64,000 nucleotides of DNA. Source: Microlunatus sp. Gsoil 973 (GTDB lineage Bacteria; Actinomycetota; Actinomycetes; Propionibacteriales; Propionibacteriaceae). How positions within the stretch are numbered: position 1 is the first letter of the stretch; each line of letters opens with the position of its first letter. Where the stretch lies: NCBI RefSeq assembly GCF_009707365.1, contig NZ_CP046122.1, positions 3,782,001 to 3,846,000 of the forward strand, written 5' to 3'. The notes under the pieces are model-generated. The model searched no databases, was not told where the DNA came from, and saw nothing but the letters and a program-made list of their open reading frames with translations. Below, in pieces: positions 45,887-55,319 of this stretch. The position numbers and the translations under genes were made by a program.

Positions 45887-46258
45887 CGTTCCCCCGAACG
45901 CAGCTCGGTGGACCCCGGTGAAGCCCTCCGGCAAGCCGAGAATAGTCCACCACGGCCCGCTGTATGGCCGATTGGGAAAAGGGACCTTCGGTATGAGGAT
46001 TTACATTCTTCGGCGCCGGTGTGGTCGACCCCAACATCGCCCTGGGCCTTCAGGAAATTGGCCGCCAGGCACTATTTGCAGCCGCGACGCGGAGGGAGAC
46101 CGATCGACATGACACTTGTTGACTACCAGCGTGTTGCGGCCCGAGGGCAGTGATGCCGCGCCGATCAAACGCTTGCCCCGACGGTCACCGGGGGTCAACT
46201 CACCGGCCTCCGCCGTTCCGGCGTGTGCTGCGTGCGAACGATGCTGGATGATCGTCGC

Positions 46259-47425
46259 ATGAACATCTCCGAGCCCGTGGCGCTGCTGATCGGGCGATCG
46301 GTCGAACTGGTCGACACGCTGTCCGAGGACGGCCGCCGCAACTCGGTCGTCAGGCTCCGAGTCACGTCCGGAGCCGAGGACGGCCGAACAGTGATCGCCA
46401 AGCAGACCGCCGGATTCCACGATGCCGAGACCAGCGATGAAGTCCGGCTGCGATTCTTTCGCGAGGCGGCGGCGGCCACCCTGCTGACCGAGCTGGCACC
46501 AGGGGAGCACACGCCACGGTGCTGGGGAGTCGACCCGCGCAACGGTCTGATGATCTTCGACGACCTCGGCACGGCGGCAACACTGGTCCAGCCCCTCCTG
46601 GAAGGCTCACCGGGCGCGGCGCGCTCGGCAATGATCAGCTTCGTACAGCGCCTGGCCTCGATCCATGCCGCGACCGCGCGACGATCGGCCGACTGGGACC
46701 GGACCGTCACCGCCCTGGGGGCACCGGCCGCGCTTCTTACCGAGCGGGTGCTGGCGCGGTACGGCCACGCCGTCGACGCCGGCCTCGGCGGTCTGGACAG
46801 ACTGCTGGCAGATCTCGATCTGCCACCGGTCCAAGATCGTCTCGAGCTGCTCGTCGAGCTGGAGTCGGTCAAACAGACCCTCACCCGGCCGGGACCGTTC
46901 ACCGTCCTGGTCCATAACGATCCCTGCCCTGACAATGTGGTGATCACGTCATCCGGTGCGCGTCTTCTCGATTTCGAATTCGGCCGACCTGGCCACGCTC
47001 TGATCGACGGGCTCTATCCGCAGTTGCCGTTCCCGTCCTGTTGGTGCTGTAACGCCGTCCCCGATGATTTCGGCGCGGAACTGGCACAGCTCTATCGAAA
47101 CGGGCTGGAGGACGGAATCCCGGAAGCTGCCGACGATGATCTTTACGCCGAAGCGACAGCCCACGTAACGGCCTATTGGCTGTTGATGTCCTTCGAATGG
47201 ATCGCCGAGGACGTGCTCACCCAGTCCCGCACCTGGGGCATCGCGAGCACCCGGTCTCGCGTCCTCAGCCGGCTGGACTCCTTCATCCGCGTCGCGGACG
47301 CCACCGATCGACTTCCGCGTCTAGCAGGACTTGCACGGCAATTGCGAGCCGTGTCGGCCGATCGATGGACGGGGGTCGACCCGTTGCCGGTCTACCCCGG
47401 GTTCGGCGTGGCCGCCAGCAACTGA
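46259..47425 (+). CDS. Aminoglycoside-phosphotransferase-fold kinase
   Basis: About 388 residues with an APH/choline-kinase fold: RTVIAKQTAG (ATP Lys region), LMIFDDLG hinge, catalytic loop TVLVHNDPCPDNVVI (H-x-D-x4-N) and metal DFE in ARLLDFEFGRPGH. These residues make it catalytically plausible. Substrates in this fold range from antibiotics to sugars and choline, so resistance cannot be claimed. The start is uncertain: GTG 46223, ATG 46241 and ATG 46259 are in frame and none has a clear ribosome site. Confidence 0.82.
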   Translation: MNISEPVALLIGRSVELVDTLSEDGRRNSVVRLRVTSGAEDGRTVIAKQTAGFHDAETSDEVRLRFFREAAAATLLTELAPGEHTPRCWGVDPRNGLMIFDDLGTAATLVQPLLEGSPGAARSAMISFVQRLASIHAATARRSADWDRTVTALGAPAALLTERVLARYGHAVDAGLGGLDRLLADLDLPPVQDRLELLVELESVKQTLTRPGPFTVLVHNDPCPDNVVITSSGARLLDFEFGRPGHALIDGLYPQLPFPSCWCCNAVPDDFGAELAQLYRNGLEDGIPEAADDDLYAEATAHVTAYWLLMSFEWIAEDVLTQSRTWGIASTRSRVLSRLDSFIRVADATDRLPRLAGLARQLRAVSADRWTGVDPLPVYPGFGVAASN

Positions 47426-47526
47426 CCTCGATCCACAGTTGACAATGTCGCTACAGACAAGATCATCCGTCCGCGCCGACCGATATTCGATCGTAGGCCG
47501 TCCGGAACATCACTAGACTCGGCTGA

Positions 47527-48000
47527 GTGGCGAGGGTTGTGTTCATGTGCGGACCGGCTGGTGCGGGCAAATCCACGATCGCCCGCCGGCTGGAAGCAGG
47601 CGGCATGGAACGTCTCTCGTTCGATCAGGAGGCGTGGCGTCGAGGCATCCGCTCGATGCCGCTATCAAGGGAACTCCACGAAGAGATCGAGCGCGTGCTT
47701 CGGGCCCGCCTGCTCGAATTGGTCGACGCGGGTGCCGACGTTGTTCTCGACTTCGCCTTCTGGTCACGACGCGCACGCGCCGAATACCGCAACTTGCTGG
47801 TGGCCCGCGGCGTCGTGCCGGAGACGATCTACGTGGCAACGCCGCGCGAGGTAGTTCTGACACGGATGCGCACTCGTCGTCTCGGTCACGGCGACGACTA
47901 CACCCTCGATGACGACCTCATTGCCAGCTACTTCGACCACTTCGAGCCACCGACCGAAGATGAGGGCCCATTGACCGTCGTCCGCACTGCCGACCAGTAA
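47527..48000 (+). CDS. Small P-loop kinase (AAA_33 type)
   Basis: A 157-residue nucleoside/sugar-kinase-like P-loop protein. Walker A is FMCGPAGAGKSTIARRLEAG (about 6-25); VVLDFAFWSRRARAEYR is a Walker-B-like and substrate segment; RMRTRRLGHGDDYTLDD contains the LID arginines. Similar proteins phosphorylate antibiotics, tRNA ends or small metabolites; no substrate can be assigned. GTG start 47527. It follows the phosphotransferase gene by about 100 bases on the same strand. Confidence 0.82.
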   Translation: MARVVFMCGPAGAGKSTIARRLEAGGMERLSFDQEAWRRGIRSMPLSRELHEEIERVLRARLLELVDAGADVVLDFAFWSRRARAEYRNLLVARGVVPETIYVATPREVVLTRMRTRRLGHGDDYTLDDDLIASYFDHFEPPTEDEGPLTVVRTADQ

Positions 48001-48499
48001 CCCGGGTCTGTCCAGGGGCAGCCGGCCCGGAGGTTGGTGACGAGGACATCCTGCCCTCCCGACTCTCTCGATCTGGGACACGAATCCTCGGGCGCCGCCG
48101 CCATCGCGGGACCGTTCAGCTCCTTGCCCGAATGCCGGTCGATGTGGTGAGCCCGGTAACGACGTGAGAGTGAAGTTGTGCAGAGGCGACCATAGTGCTC
48201 CGGCAGATCGCGATGAGACCTGATCCAGGGTCGCCGAAGGGGCGAGGAGGTGTGGCAGCGTTGACAATCAAGACGGGATCGGCGGGCGGAGCTGATCTTG
48301 GGGTTGTTCCTGGTGTTCGGAGCCCTTGGTGTGCTGTTCGGCTCGGTGATGTTGAGTATGGTCTTCGCGATCGGCACCGCAGTGACCGCATATTGCCGGT
48401 ATCGCCCCAACCGACAATGCGACCATGATCAGCCGGGCACCTGAATGCCGCTGTCCGGCCGGCTGCGCGCTCGTTGCGGCTTCCCGATCGAACGAGGAG
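48001..48499. other. Intergenic region with a possible small membrane-peptide remnant
   Basis: About 500 bases with no family match. One frame (about 48298-48444, TTG start) reads LGLFLVFGALGVLFGSVMLS followed by another hydrophobic stretch and a TGA. It has no good start or ribosome site, so it is either a small membrane protein or decayed sequence. A TTGACA at 48261 has no matching -10. Confidence 0.3.
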
Positions 48500-49761
48500 C
48501 TAGAGGGCGGGGTCACCAGGAAGGTCTTGGGCCGGCCAGTCCAAGAGTCGAGCGCCGAGGACGGCAATGTGTAGTCCCAACCGTTGGTTGGGGTCGGTCG
48601 GGTCAGCACCTGTCAGGTTCTTGATCTTGGCCAGTCGATAACCGACGGTGCGCACGGACATATGGAGCCGTCGTGCCGTTTCGGTGGCGACAGCCCCGGT
48701 CGCAAAGTAGGTCTCGAGGGTTGACAGGAGGGGTTCCGCGCCGCCGCGGGATTGGGTCAATGGCTCCAGGAAGACCTTCACCACATCGATCAGGGCGGTC
48801 TGGTCCCGACTCAGCACCCGGTAGACAAGTACGTCGTGGGGTCGGATGGCCGCTGCGTCAAGGTGGAGTCGCCGGGCCAGAACCAATGTCTCGCGTGCCT
48901 CTTCATAGGAGCGTGCGATGCCGTATGCACCCGGGTACGACCGGCCCGCGGCGATCTGCCAGCGGCTCCTCAGCTGGGGGCGAGCCCGCCGAGGAGGAGA
49001 TTGGCCGGCCGCACATGGTGTGCGTCGCGTTCGTGGCTCTGGAGCTCGCCGGGGATGATCATGACGATCATGGCATCCTTGATCGCCACAAGGACTTCGC
49101 GATCACCGTAACGGTCAACGATGACCCGTTCCATGGTTACCGCGATCCGGCTCAGTTCTTGGCGGTGAGCCGTGGTCGTCGTGGGGGCAGCGAGCAGGAC
49201 CTCATGGGGCCGGCCAAGGTCCAGACCGAATGTCTTGGCTCGCTGCACCAGCCGCGGTACGTCGGCATCACCGCGGAGCAGGTCGTCGACGAACTCACGT
49301 CGAGCCGACTCCTCCTGTCGGATGATCTCTTGGCGGGAAGCCTGGTGGCCGTCGACGAGCGCCTCGACGGCATCGTTGACCACCCGGAGGACCGCTTCGG
49401 CGGCTGCGCTGACGGCATCACGATCCCGCGTCCGTACGACCGCCGGTATCTGCTGCCACAACCGCCACGCCGCAGACAGGTACAGGGTCACGGCCTGATC
49501 GGCATCAATGCCCTGTTCGGCCGCCTGCCGACCGAGGCGTCGTACGACGGCCAGTTGCTCGGTCTCTGGCCGGCGGCCGGTCAGGGCTGCGTCTGACAGC
49601 ATGCTCAGGTATTCACCCAGCAGCTCGACGGGCGCCTTGGCATCTGCAGCGGCCGCGCGCGCGACACGGTTCAGCCACTTGCCTGTGGCATGAGGATCCT
49701 GCTGGGCATGGTGCTTCGTCACGACGGCCTTCCCGAGTCTCTCGACCATTCTTGAACCCAT
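48500..49761 (-). pseudogene. CdaR/PucR-type regulator, frameshifted
   Basis: A helix-turn-helix regulator with an N-terminal helical sensor (RRPETEQLAVVRRLGRQAAE), a degenerate GGDEF-like middle (PGELQSHERDAHHVRPANLL; then SYPGAYGIARSYEEARETL) and a C-terminal PucR HTH (ETARRLHMSVRTVGYRLAKI). The first frame stops at 48970 just after GGLAPS, while the other frame runs from about 48985 to the end. Adding one base to the G5 run at 48976-48980 joins them into 420 residues. The start is approximate: 49761 (ATG, MGSRMVERL) or 49749. Ligand and targets are unknown; no obvious target operon adjoins. Confidence 0.78.
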
Positions 49762-50047
49762 TGCAGAGCACTGGCAGCAAGGAGCACCAGACTGTTGACG
49801 ATCGTGTCCTGTGATTCGAACCGGACGGCGGGCAGTCGGAGGCGCCGGCCACCAGCGGCGACCCGACCTGGAGGGTTTCGTCGGCGCCATTCAACTCGAC
49901 CGGGACCGGTGCGCCGCGCAGTTTGGCGTTCCACCCGCGACGGCCCGGGATGACCGTCGACGCCGGCGCCGCCCATCCGGATCAGTGTTTACGCTGGTTG
50001 GGCTAACAGTTCGTCTCTGGCACGAAATCCCCAGAAAGGTTGAGACC

Positions 50048-50410
50048 GTGGCCACGGTAGCGGAGGTGCGGGTACGCCGGGTATACGACGAGCCGGAGGA
50101 CGACGACGGTGTCCGGGTGCTGGTCGACCGGATCTGGCCGCGTGGAATGTCCAAGGCGAGGGCAGCGCTGGACGAGTGGTGCAAGAATGTGGCCCCGTCC
50201 ACTGAGCTGCGCAAGTGGTACCGACACGACCCTGCGAAGTTTCAGACGTTCACTCAGCGGTACAGCGTCGAGCTTGAACAGGATGAGCGGGCTGAGGCTC
50301 TGCAACACTTGCGGGATCTGGCCGCTGACCGTCGCCTCACCCTCTTGACCGCGACCAAGGATGTCGAGATTAGCGAGGCAGCGGTGCTCGCGGCCATTTT
50401 GAACCGGTGA
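50048..50410 (+). CDS. DUF488-family protein
   Basis: A 120-residue DUF488 protein: VRRVYDEPEDDDGVRVLVDR then IWPRGMSKARAALDEWCKNV, APSTELRKWYRHDP and RLTLLTATKDVEISEAAVLA, all characteristic. GTG 50048 has AGAAAGG about 9 bases upstream; the frame stays open to 49811 but that part is not conserved. Family function is not established, although it often appears with stress or heme-related genes. It converges with the universal stress protein. Confidence 0.88.
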   Translation: MATVAEVRVRRVYDEPEDDDGVRVLVDRIWPRGMSKARAALDEWCKNVAPSTELRKWYRHDPAKFQTFTQRYSVELEQDERAEALQHLRDLAADRRLTLLTATKDVEISEAAVLAAILNR

Positions 50411-50551
50411 AGGGAGGCGGCGACGCCTGGCCAACCACTGAGCCAGCAGGCCGTCGAAGGGACAGTCATCACTGGTCAGGCCTTCGTTCTGGAGCAGGTC
50501 GACCACTTCGTCGTAGTCGGCGCCTACAGCAGCGATGTCGCGGAAGATCCG
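50410..50551 (-). pseudogene. Possible transaldolase 3' fragment
   Basis: On the minus strand one frame reads RIFRDIAAVGADYDEVVDLL then QNEGLTSDDCPFDGLLAQWL, closely resembling the C-terminal helices of actinobacterial transaldolase (FxxLxxxGxDYDxVVxxLExEG ... F..LL). No other part of transaldolase is present; the upstream neighbour in the same direction is the universal stress protein, in a different frame, with which it overlaps. It is probably a remnant of a deleted gene, short enough that chance similarity cannot be excluded. Confidence 0.35.
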
Positions 50552-51075
50552 GGAGTGCCGAGGTGACGGTTGCCAGGCGCGCCGACGCCGCTGGTGGTGA
50601 GAACGGTGTGCCGTTGGTCCGCATTGTGGCCGGCTCGGGTAGTGGTCGGTTGTGGAACAGTGACCACCGGGCAGTCCGCGTAGGTGATGCAGTGCCGATT
50701 GACTGCCCCGGCCAGGTAGCGGCGGCGTCGAGTCGCCTGCCGGGTACCGAGGACCAGCAGTTCGGCCTGTTCGCTGAGCCGGACGAGGACGTCGGCCACA
50801 TCCCCTTGGGCGAAGTGCAGCATCGAACCGGGCGGTGCGGCGACATCGTTGAACACTCGATGCATGCCGCGCAGGTAGAGGTCGGCGATCTCGTCCGGCT
50901 CGACTCTGAGCCGAGTGCCTGCCCTTTTCGGATCGCGCAGGCCGATCGGCCACTCCAGGACGTGGACGGCCTGCAATACGGTGCCGATCGCGTGGGCATA
51001 GCGGGCGGCCCACCGGTGCGCCGCGTGCGCGGGCGGCGAGTCGTCCAGACCGACCAGCACCGGCCAGGCGGTCAT
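50524..51075 (-). CDS. Universal stress protein (UspA-like)
   Basis: A 183-residue single USP domain: WPVLVGLDDSPPAHAAHRWA (first strand and helix), GDVADVLVRLSEQAELLVLG and the ATP-loop region GTRQATRRRRYLAGAVNRHC, then CPVVTVPQP. The G-2x-G-9x-G(S/T) ATP motif is altered (GTRQATRRR), so nucleotide binding is doubtful. The last 40 residues after VPQP are not USP-like and may be read-through into the transaldolase-like fragment. ATG 51075 overlaps the DksA-like stop by 4 bases, so the two are co-translated. Confidence 0.85.
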   Translation of the reverse strand: MTAWPVLVGLDDSPPAHAAHRWAARYAHAIGTVLQAVHVLEWPIGLRDPKRAGTRLRVEPDEIADLYLRGMHRVFNDVAAPPGSMLHFAQGDVADVLVRLSEQAELLVLGTRQATRRRRYLAGAVNRHCITYADCPVVTVPQPTTTRAGHNADQRHTVLTTSGVGAPGNRHLGTPGSSATSLL

Positions 51076-51476
51076 CGTCGCCGCCCCGACCGAGCATTTC
51101 CGCGCATGCGCCGAGTGTCGAGCCGGTACTGGCACGGGGTGCACAACCGGCTCATCGGCAACACCTCGAGTCGTTCCCAGGGGATGGGTGCGTCGCAGTC
51201 CTCGCACACCCCGTACTCCCCGGCGTCGAGCCGCCGTAACGCCGCGATGATCTCATCGAGAACGGCATCGGCGCTGACGGCGAGCATCCGATTGACCTGC
51301 AGACGCGCCTCGTCGCCACTTGTGAGAGTGTCGGCCATATCGCCTTCGAGCTGCTTGATCTGGTCCATACGGAAGTCCCGTTGCTGCTCCAACTCGGCAC
51401 GGATCTTGGCGAGCGACACCTCCGCCGTGGGCTCCACTTCGCTGGCTTGACCCTGACGGGCCTGTTGAAGAAGCAT
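51072..51476 (-). CDS. DksA/TraR-type zinc-finger protein
   Basis: A 134-residue protein with a long coiled coil (KIRAELEQQRDFRMDQIKQL, about 24-80) and a C4 zinc finger of Cys91, Cys94, Cys112 and Cys115 (VCEDCDAPIPWERLEVLP; LCTPCQYRL). In E. coli, DksA binds RNA polymerase with ppGpp; actinobacterial homologues are less defined and often lack the DxxDxA tip, which is DADAV-like here (SADAVLDE). AAGGAG lies 6 bases before ATG 51476. It is the first gene of a two-gene stress unit with usp. Confidence 0.9.
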   Translation of the reverse strand: MLLQQARQGQASEVEPTAEVSLAKIRAELEQQRDFRMDQIKQLEGDMADTLTSGDEARLQVNRMLAVSADAVLDEIIAALRRLDAGEYGVCEDCDAPIPWERLEVLPMSRLCTPCQYRLDTRRMRGNARSGRRR

Positions 51477-51501
51477 CGGTTCTCCTTTCGGGGATCGACA
51501 A

Positions 51502-51525
51502 GACCGGCCCATTTCCGGGCCGGTC
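51502..51525. promoter_or_regulatory. Strong hairpin in the 5' region of the DksA-like gene
   Basis: GACCGGCCC, loop ATTTCC, GGGCCGGTC: a perfect 9-bp GC-rich stem 26 bases upstream of the ATG (minus strand). It could be a leader structure affecting translation, or a rho-independent-like element, although no U-tract follows on either strand. Confidence 0.5.
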
Positions 51526-51606
51526 GTAGTGGAACTGGATCGCAGCGGTGCTCAGGCGCCGCACTGACCGGACAGCTCAGTAGGCGAGAGCCAGGCTCTC
51601 GGTGGC

Positions 51607-51638
51607 AGGTTGGACTGTGCACAGGTTGGACTGTGCAC
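51607..51638 (+). repeat. Perfect 16-bp tandem duplication
   Basis: AGGTTGGACTGTGCAC occurs twice head to tail, in the gap upstream of the DksA-like gene. Each unit contains GTGCAC, a palindrome, so it could be a doubled protein-binding site. Confidence 0.7.
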
Positions 51639-52048
51639 AGTTCTGCCAGCGCACCCGTCACCTCGTTGCTCCCGGGGAACTGCGATCCGTGGTCCTCTCC
51701 CATGGTCCCCAAACAACTCGTTGCGGACCAGTAGCAGCGCGAGACACGATCGTGGCCCGTAGTCTGCCGGAGACCGGCAACATTGGACTCGCCTCAACCT
51801 CTCGACGGCGCTCGGTCTGTCCCCTGGCTCGCTGCCTTCCAGTGTGGGATACGACGGCCGCGCCGACGCTGGACAGTGGCCTTACACCACGCCCGGTGGC
51901 TTCTTATCGCGATCACGACGGGCTGCTCGATGTCGCGAGAACCTGGCAGCAACGACGATCAGAAGCTCCGCGGTCTCACTTTGTTTCTACTAGAGAGTTG
52001 GTAAAAAAGGCGGGTCCAGAAGACGCCGCTACGATCGCGAACACCACG
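51639..52048. other. Intergenic region, no gene seen
   Basis: Together with the upstream leader this is about 570 bases between the DksA-like gene and the 3' end of ctaD. Open frames here have no conserved features. AT content rises toward 51980-52015 (TTTGTTTCTACTAGAGAG), just past the ctaD stop, with no clear hairpin. Confidence 0.3.
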
Positions 52049-53836
52049 TTATGAGCCTCCTCCGCCGCGATCCTCTCCACTCTGGGCCTCGGCGTGCTCG
52101 ATCAGCGCGCCGACCCGGCCGGCGTGCTCACCGGCGTCGATGAATTCACCTTCGGCCGCCATAGTGGAGGCGTACTCCTCCAGCGCGATCTCCGGGTGGT
52201 GCAGGTCGAAGGCCGGGGACTCAGAGCGTATTTGGGGCAGCGAATCGAAGTTGTGCCGCGGCGGCGGGCAGGACGTCGCCCACTCCAGCGACCGGCCCCA
52301 ACCCCAGGGATCGTCAACCTTGACCTTGGGTGATCGACGCGTCTTCCAGACGTTGTACATGAACGGCAGCATCGAGGCGCCGAGCAGGAACGCGCCGACC
52401 GAGGAGATCTGGTTGAACAGGGTGAATCCCTCGTTGGGCAGATAGTCCGCATACCGGCGCGGCATGCCTTCCACACCCAGCCAATGCTGCACCAGGAACG
52501 TGGTGTGGAAGCCGACGAACAACATCCAGAAGTGCACCTTGCCCCACTTCTCATCCAACATCCGCCCGGTCAGCTTCGGCCACCAGAAGTAGAAGCCCGC
52601 GAACATCGCGAACACCACCGTGCCGAACACCACGTAGTGGAAATGCGCAACGACGAAATAGGTGTCGGAGACTTGGAAGTCCAGCGGCGGGCTGGCCAGG
52701 ATCACACCGGTCATACCACCGAACAGGAAGGTGGTCAGGAAGCCGATCGCCCACAGCATCGGTGTGTCGAAGCTCAGTGAGCCGCCCCACATCGTGCCGA
52801 TCCAGTCGAAGAACTTCACCCCGGTCGGCACCGCGATCAGGAAGCTCATGAAGGAGAAGAACGGCAGGTTCACCGCACCGGTCACATACATGTGGTGTGC
52901 CCAGACAGCCACCGACAGAGACATGATCGAGAGGGTTGCGCCGACCAATGTCATGTAGCCGAACAGCGGCTTGCGGCTGAACACCGGGATCACCTCGGTG
53001 ATGATGCCGAAGAACGGCAACGCGATGATGTAGACCTCGGGGTGGCCGAAGAACCAGAACAGGTGCTGCCACAACAACGCACCGCCGTTGGCCGCATCGA
53101 AGATGTGCGCCCCGAACTTCCGGTCCGCCTCCAACATCAAGAACGCCGCAGCCAGGATCGGGAACGCGATCAACACCAGCATTGCGGTGATCAGCGTGTT
53201 CCAGGTGAAGATCGGCATCCGGAACATCGTCATGCCCGGCGCCCGCATGGTCAGGATCGTGGTGATGAAGTTCACCGAGCCAAGGATCGAGGACAGACCG
53301 ACCAGATACAGGCCGACGATCCACAGATCCCCGCCCACTCCCGGGGAGTTGACCTCGTTGTTCAGCGGCGCGTAGGCGAACCAGCCGAAGCTCGCCGCAC
53401 CCTCCGGTGACAGGAAACCAGAGATCGTGATCAGACCGCCGAACAGGAACAACCAGTACGACAACATGTTCAACCGCGGAAACGCCACATCCGGCGCACC
53501 GATCTGCAGCGGCATGATCGCGTTCGCGAACGCCGAGAACAACGGCGTCGCGAACATCAGCAACATGATCGTGCCGTGCATCGTGAAGAACTGGTTGTAC
53601 GTCTCATAAGACAGGAACTGCAGCCCCGGGAACGCCAACTCCGCACGGATCCCCAGCGCCAACACACCACCGAACAGGAAGAAGACGAAACTGGTGATGA
53701 AGTACAGATTGCCGATCATCTTGTGATCGGTCGTGGTCAGCCACTTCCAGGCCACCATGCCCATCGGCCGCGGCCTGCTGACCTCCCGCGCCGGGGCGGC
53801 GGCAGTCCGCTCAGCGGAGCCCTCGAACGTCGTCAC
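52049..53836 (-). CDS. ctaD: Cytochrome c oxidase subunit I (aa3 type)
   Basis: A 595-residue, twelve-helix heme-copper oxidase core that reduces O2 and pumps protons. Heme ligands and CuB site: [11 protein letters not shown] (heme a), [14 protein letters not shown] (CuB His and the cross-linked Tyr), WAHHMYVTG (CuB His pair) and [11 protein letters not shown] (heme a3/a). LNNEVNSPG and DWIGTMWGG are also typical. It starts at a GTG overlapping the stop of a small upstream ORF. No other oxidase or bc1 genes are nearby, so it is probably an extra copy assembling with subunits encoded elsewhere. Confidence 0.96.
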   Translation of the reverse strand: MTTFEGSAERTAAAPAREVSRPRPMGMVAWKWLTTTDHKMIGNLYFITSFVFFLFGGVLALGIRAELAFPGLQFLSYETYNQFFTMHGTIMLLMFATPLFSAFANAIMPLQIGAPDVAFPRLNMLSYWLFLFGGLITISGFLSPEGAASFGWFAYAPLNNEVNSPGVGGDLWIVGLYLVGLSSILGSVNFITTILTMRAPGMTMFRMPIFTWNTLITAMLVLIAFPILAAAFLMLEADRKFGAHIFDAANGGALLWQHLFWFFGHPEVYIIALPFFGIITEVIPVFSRKPLFGYMTLVGATLSIMSLSVAVWAHHMYVTGAVNLPFFSFMSFLIAVPTGVKFFDWIGTMWGGSLSFDTPMLWAIGFLTTFLFGGMTGVILASPPLDFQVSDTYFVVAHFHYVVFGTVVFAMFAGFYFWWPKLTGRMLDEKWGKVHFWMLFVGFHTTFLVQHWLGVEGMPRRYADYLPNEGFTLFNQISSVGAFLLGASMLPFMYNVWKTRRSPKVKVDDPWGWGRSLEWATSCPPPRHNFDSLPQIRSESPAFDLHHPEIALEEYASTMAAEGEFIDAGEHAGRVGALIEHAEAQSGEDRGGGGS

Positions 53837-54114
53837 GACCCAGCACCCTCTCGCCAGAACCGGGCGTCGACCGCGCCCGGGTTCGGTAGACGCACCCTCC
53901 GCCGAGCGCCGCGTTCCGCGTGTCCACGATCAACGGTGGCCGAACCCGGTGGGGATTTGGCGGACAGCGGAGCGCTAGCGGCGGGCGACGCGGAGATGCT
54001 GTTCACAACCGGTTGATCACAGCCCTGGAGTCGCCGCCAAGGCGCCGCCACACTGTCGAGTGCCCGCGTACAGCTTCCTGTGCCCTCGACGGCTACTTCG
54101 ATGTGGCTGTTCAT
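53833..54114 (-). CDS. Small uncharacterised ORF translationally coupled to ctaD
   Basis: A 93-residue peptide ([20 protein letters not shown]...) starting 6 bases after GGGAGG; its TGA overlaps the GTG of ctaD (GTGA). The good ribosome site and overlap support translation, whereas composition (Ala/Pro/Arg rich, no predicted helix or domain) is unremarkable. It may serve to couple translation to ctaD. I recognise no family. Confidence 0.45.
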   Translation of the reverse strand: MNSHIEVAVEGTGSCTRALDSVAAPWRRLQGCDQPVVNSISASPAASAPLSAKSPPGSATVDRGHAERGARRRVRLPNPGAVDARFWREGAGS

Positions 54115-54680
54115 CTCATCCTCCCGCCCAGAGCATGGGTCGGTGAGAGGTCTAGGAGCGCAACACATATTTACTATGCGTTCTCAAATAAACCGTAGCA
54201 CCGATCCAGGCCGGCGGCGGTGGCAAGGATCAGCGAAGTTCTCGCGGGCCCCACGGACCCGCATCCGGAACGGTCGAAGCGTGGGCTGTCGGTTGTCGAG
54301 ACGCGGACCGCTGCCGAACGCCTAGTTCTGCCGGGGGTCGGCAATGACGACCGTCCGATGTTGGCCGGGCTCGCCACTGGAATCCAGGCATCGCGGCAGC
54401 CAGACTTTGGGCACACCACGCGAACCGCGAACCACTGCAGAGAAGACTCCCTACAAGCTGCTGCGACCGGTGCGCAGGCGTCCCGGCCCTGCTTCATGTG
54501 AGGAGTTCTTGATATGGCTAGCGCATCGCTACCTGTTGCCCCGTCAGCAGACCGAAGGGCAGCGAGTCCGCCGACGACTCGCTGACTGGATCAGCGCGCA
54601 AGATCCCCGTTGATCAAGGAAGCTCGTCAACCACAATATATCGTTTTACGATATAAATAGCGGAAGCAGGGTGAATCACC
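54115..54680. other. Divergent gap between ctaD and the V/A-ATPase operon
   Basis: About 565 bases. AT-rich stretches at 54155-54195 and 54630-54660 are probably the promoters of the ctaD unit and the ATPase operon. Between them are open frames without family resemblance. A 23-codon frame (54514-54585, ATG after GAGGAG) could be a leader peptide but has no other support. Confidence 0.35.
54637..54655. promoter_or_regulatory. 19-bp inverted repeat at the V/A-ATPase operon promoter
   Basis: TATATCGT-TTT-ACGATATA is a perfect 8-bp inverted repeat ending 25 bases before the first ATPase start codon. TATAAA (54652-54657), a good -10, overlaps its right arm, so a bound repressor would block transcription. 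ATATCG/CGATAT half-sites recall PadR-like operators; the regulator is not identified. Confidence 0.65.
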
Positions 54681-55319
54681 GTGGAACAGGTCAGCGCTAC
54701 TCGTAGCGCACTCCTCGCGCATCGCGGCAAGATCCTGCTTGCCACCCAGGGACGGGACCTCCTGAAGGACCGCCGCACTGCGTTGATCACCGAATTCAGT
54801 CGATTGGGTGCATCCGTTCTGCAATCCATGGACCTCATCGACCGGGACGCCGGCATTGCAAGCCGTACTCTCGGCTTGGCCATCGCAGTCGAAGGGCTGG
54901 AACCCATCGCCTCGGCCGGATTCGCCGCCGCCGCAGGAATTGGAGTCCGCGTCCGGACCCGAAGCGTCGCCGGGGTGGCGGTCGTCGAGGTGGACCGAAC
55001 AACGGTACTGCGGGCACGCACCAGTAGAGGGTTCAGTTTGATCGGCTCGAGCGCCCGGATCGACGCCGTCGCTCGGAGTTTCGAAGTCGTGATCGAGAGG
55101 CTTCTCGAGCTGGCTGCGCTCGAACTCTCGGTACGACGTCTCGCCGAAGAGATCGCCCGCACCACGCGGCGTATGAACGCGCTGGAGCACATCATCGTGC
55201 CCCGCCTCATCGCAGAACGCGCCAAGATCGCGCTGATCCTCGAAGAACGCGAGTTGGAGGACCGGATCCGGCTACGCCGAATGCGAGCCAGCGACCGTCG
55301 GGCAGGAACGCTGAGATGA
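54681..55319 (+). CDS. ntpD: V/A-type ATPase subunit D (central stalk)
   Basis: A 212-residue rotor-shaft subunit, almost all alpha-helical. The N-terminal SATRSALLAHRGKILLATQG then RDLLKDRRTALITEF is the subunit D signature; the C-terminal half ELSVRRLAEEIARTTRRMNA and LEHIIVPRLIAE closes the coiled coil. GTG 54681 follows a weak AGGGTGA. It is first in the operon, whereas in Thermus, Enterococcus and archaeal operons D comes last or near the end. It overlaps the next gene by 4 bases. Confidence 0.94.
   Translation: MEQVSATRSALLAHRGKILLATQGRDLLKDRRTALITEFSRLGASVLQSMDLIDRDAGIASRTLGLAIAVEGLEPIASAGFAAAAGIGVRVRTRSVAGVAVVEVDRTTVLRARTSRGFSLIGSSARIDAVARSFEVVIERLLELAALELSVRRLAEEIARTTRRMNALEHIIVPRLIAERAKIALILEERELEDRIRLRRMRASDRRAGTLR

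Noticed and set aside
46259-47425. The phosphotransferase as an aminoglycoside-resistance enzyme
   Set aside because: Only the general APH/choline-kinase fold motifs are seen. The substrate region does not match a known resistance enzyme.
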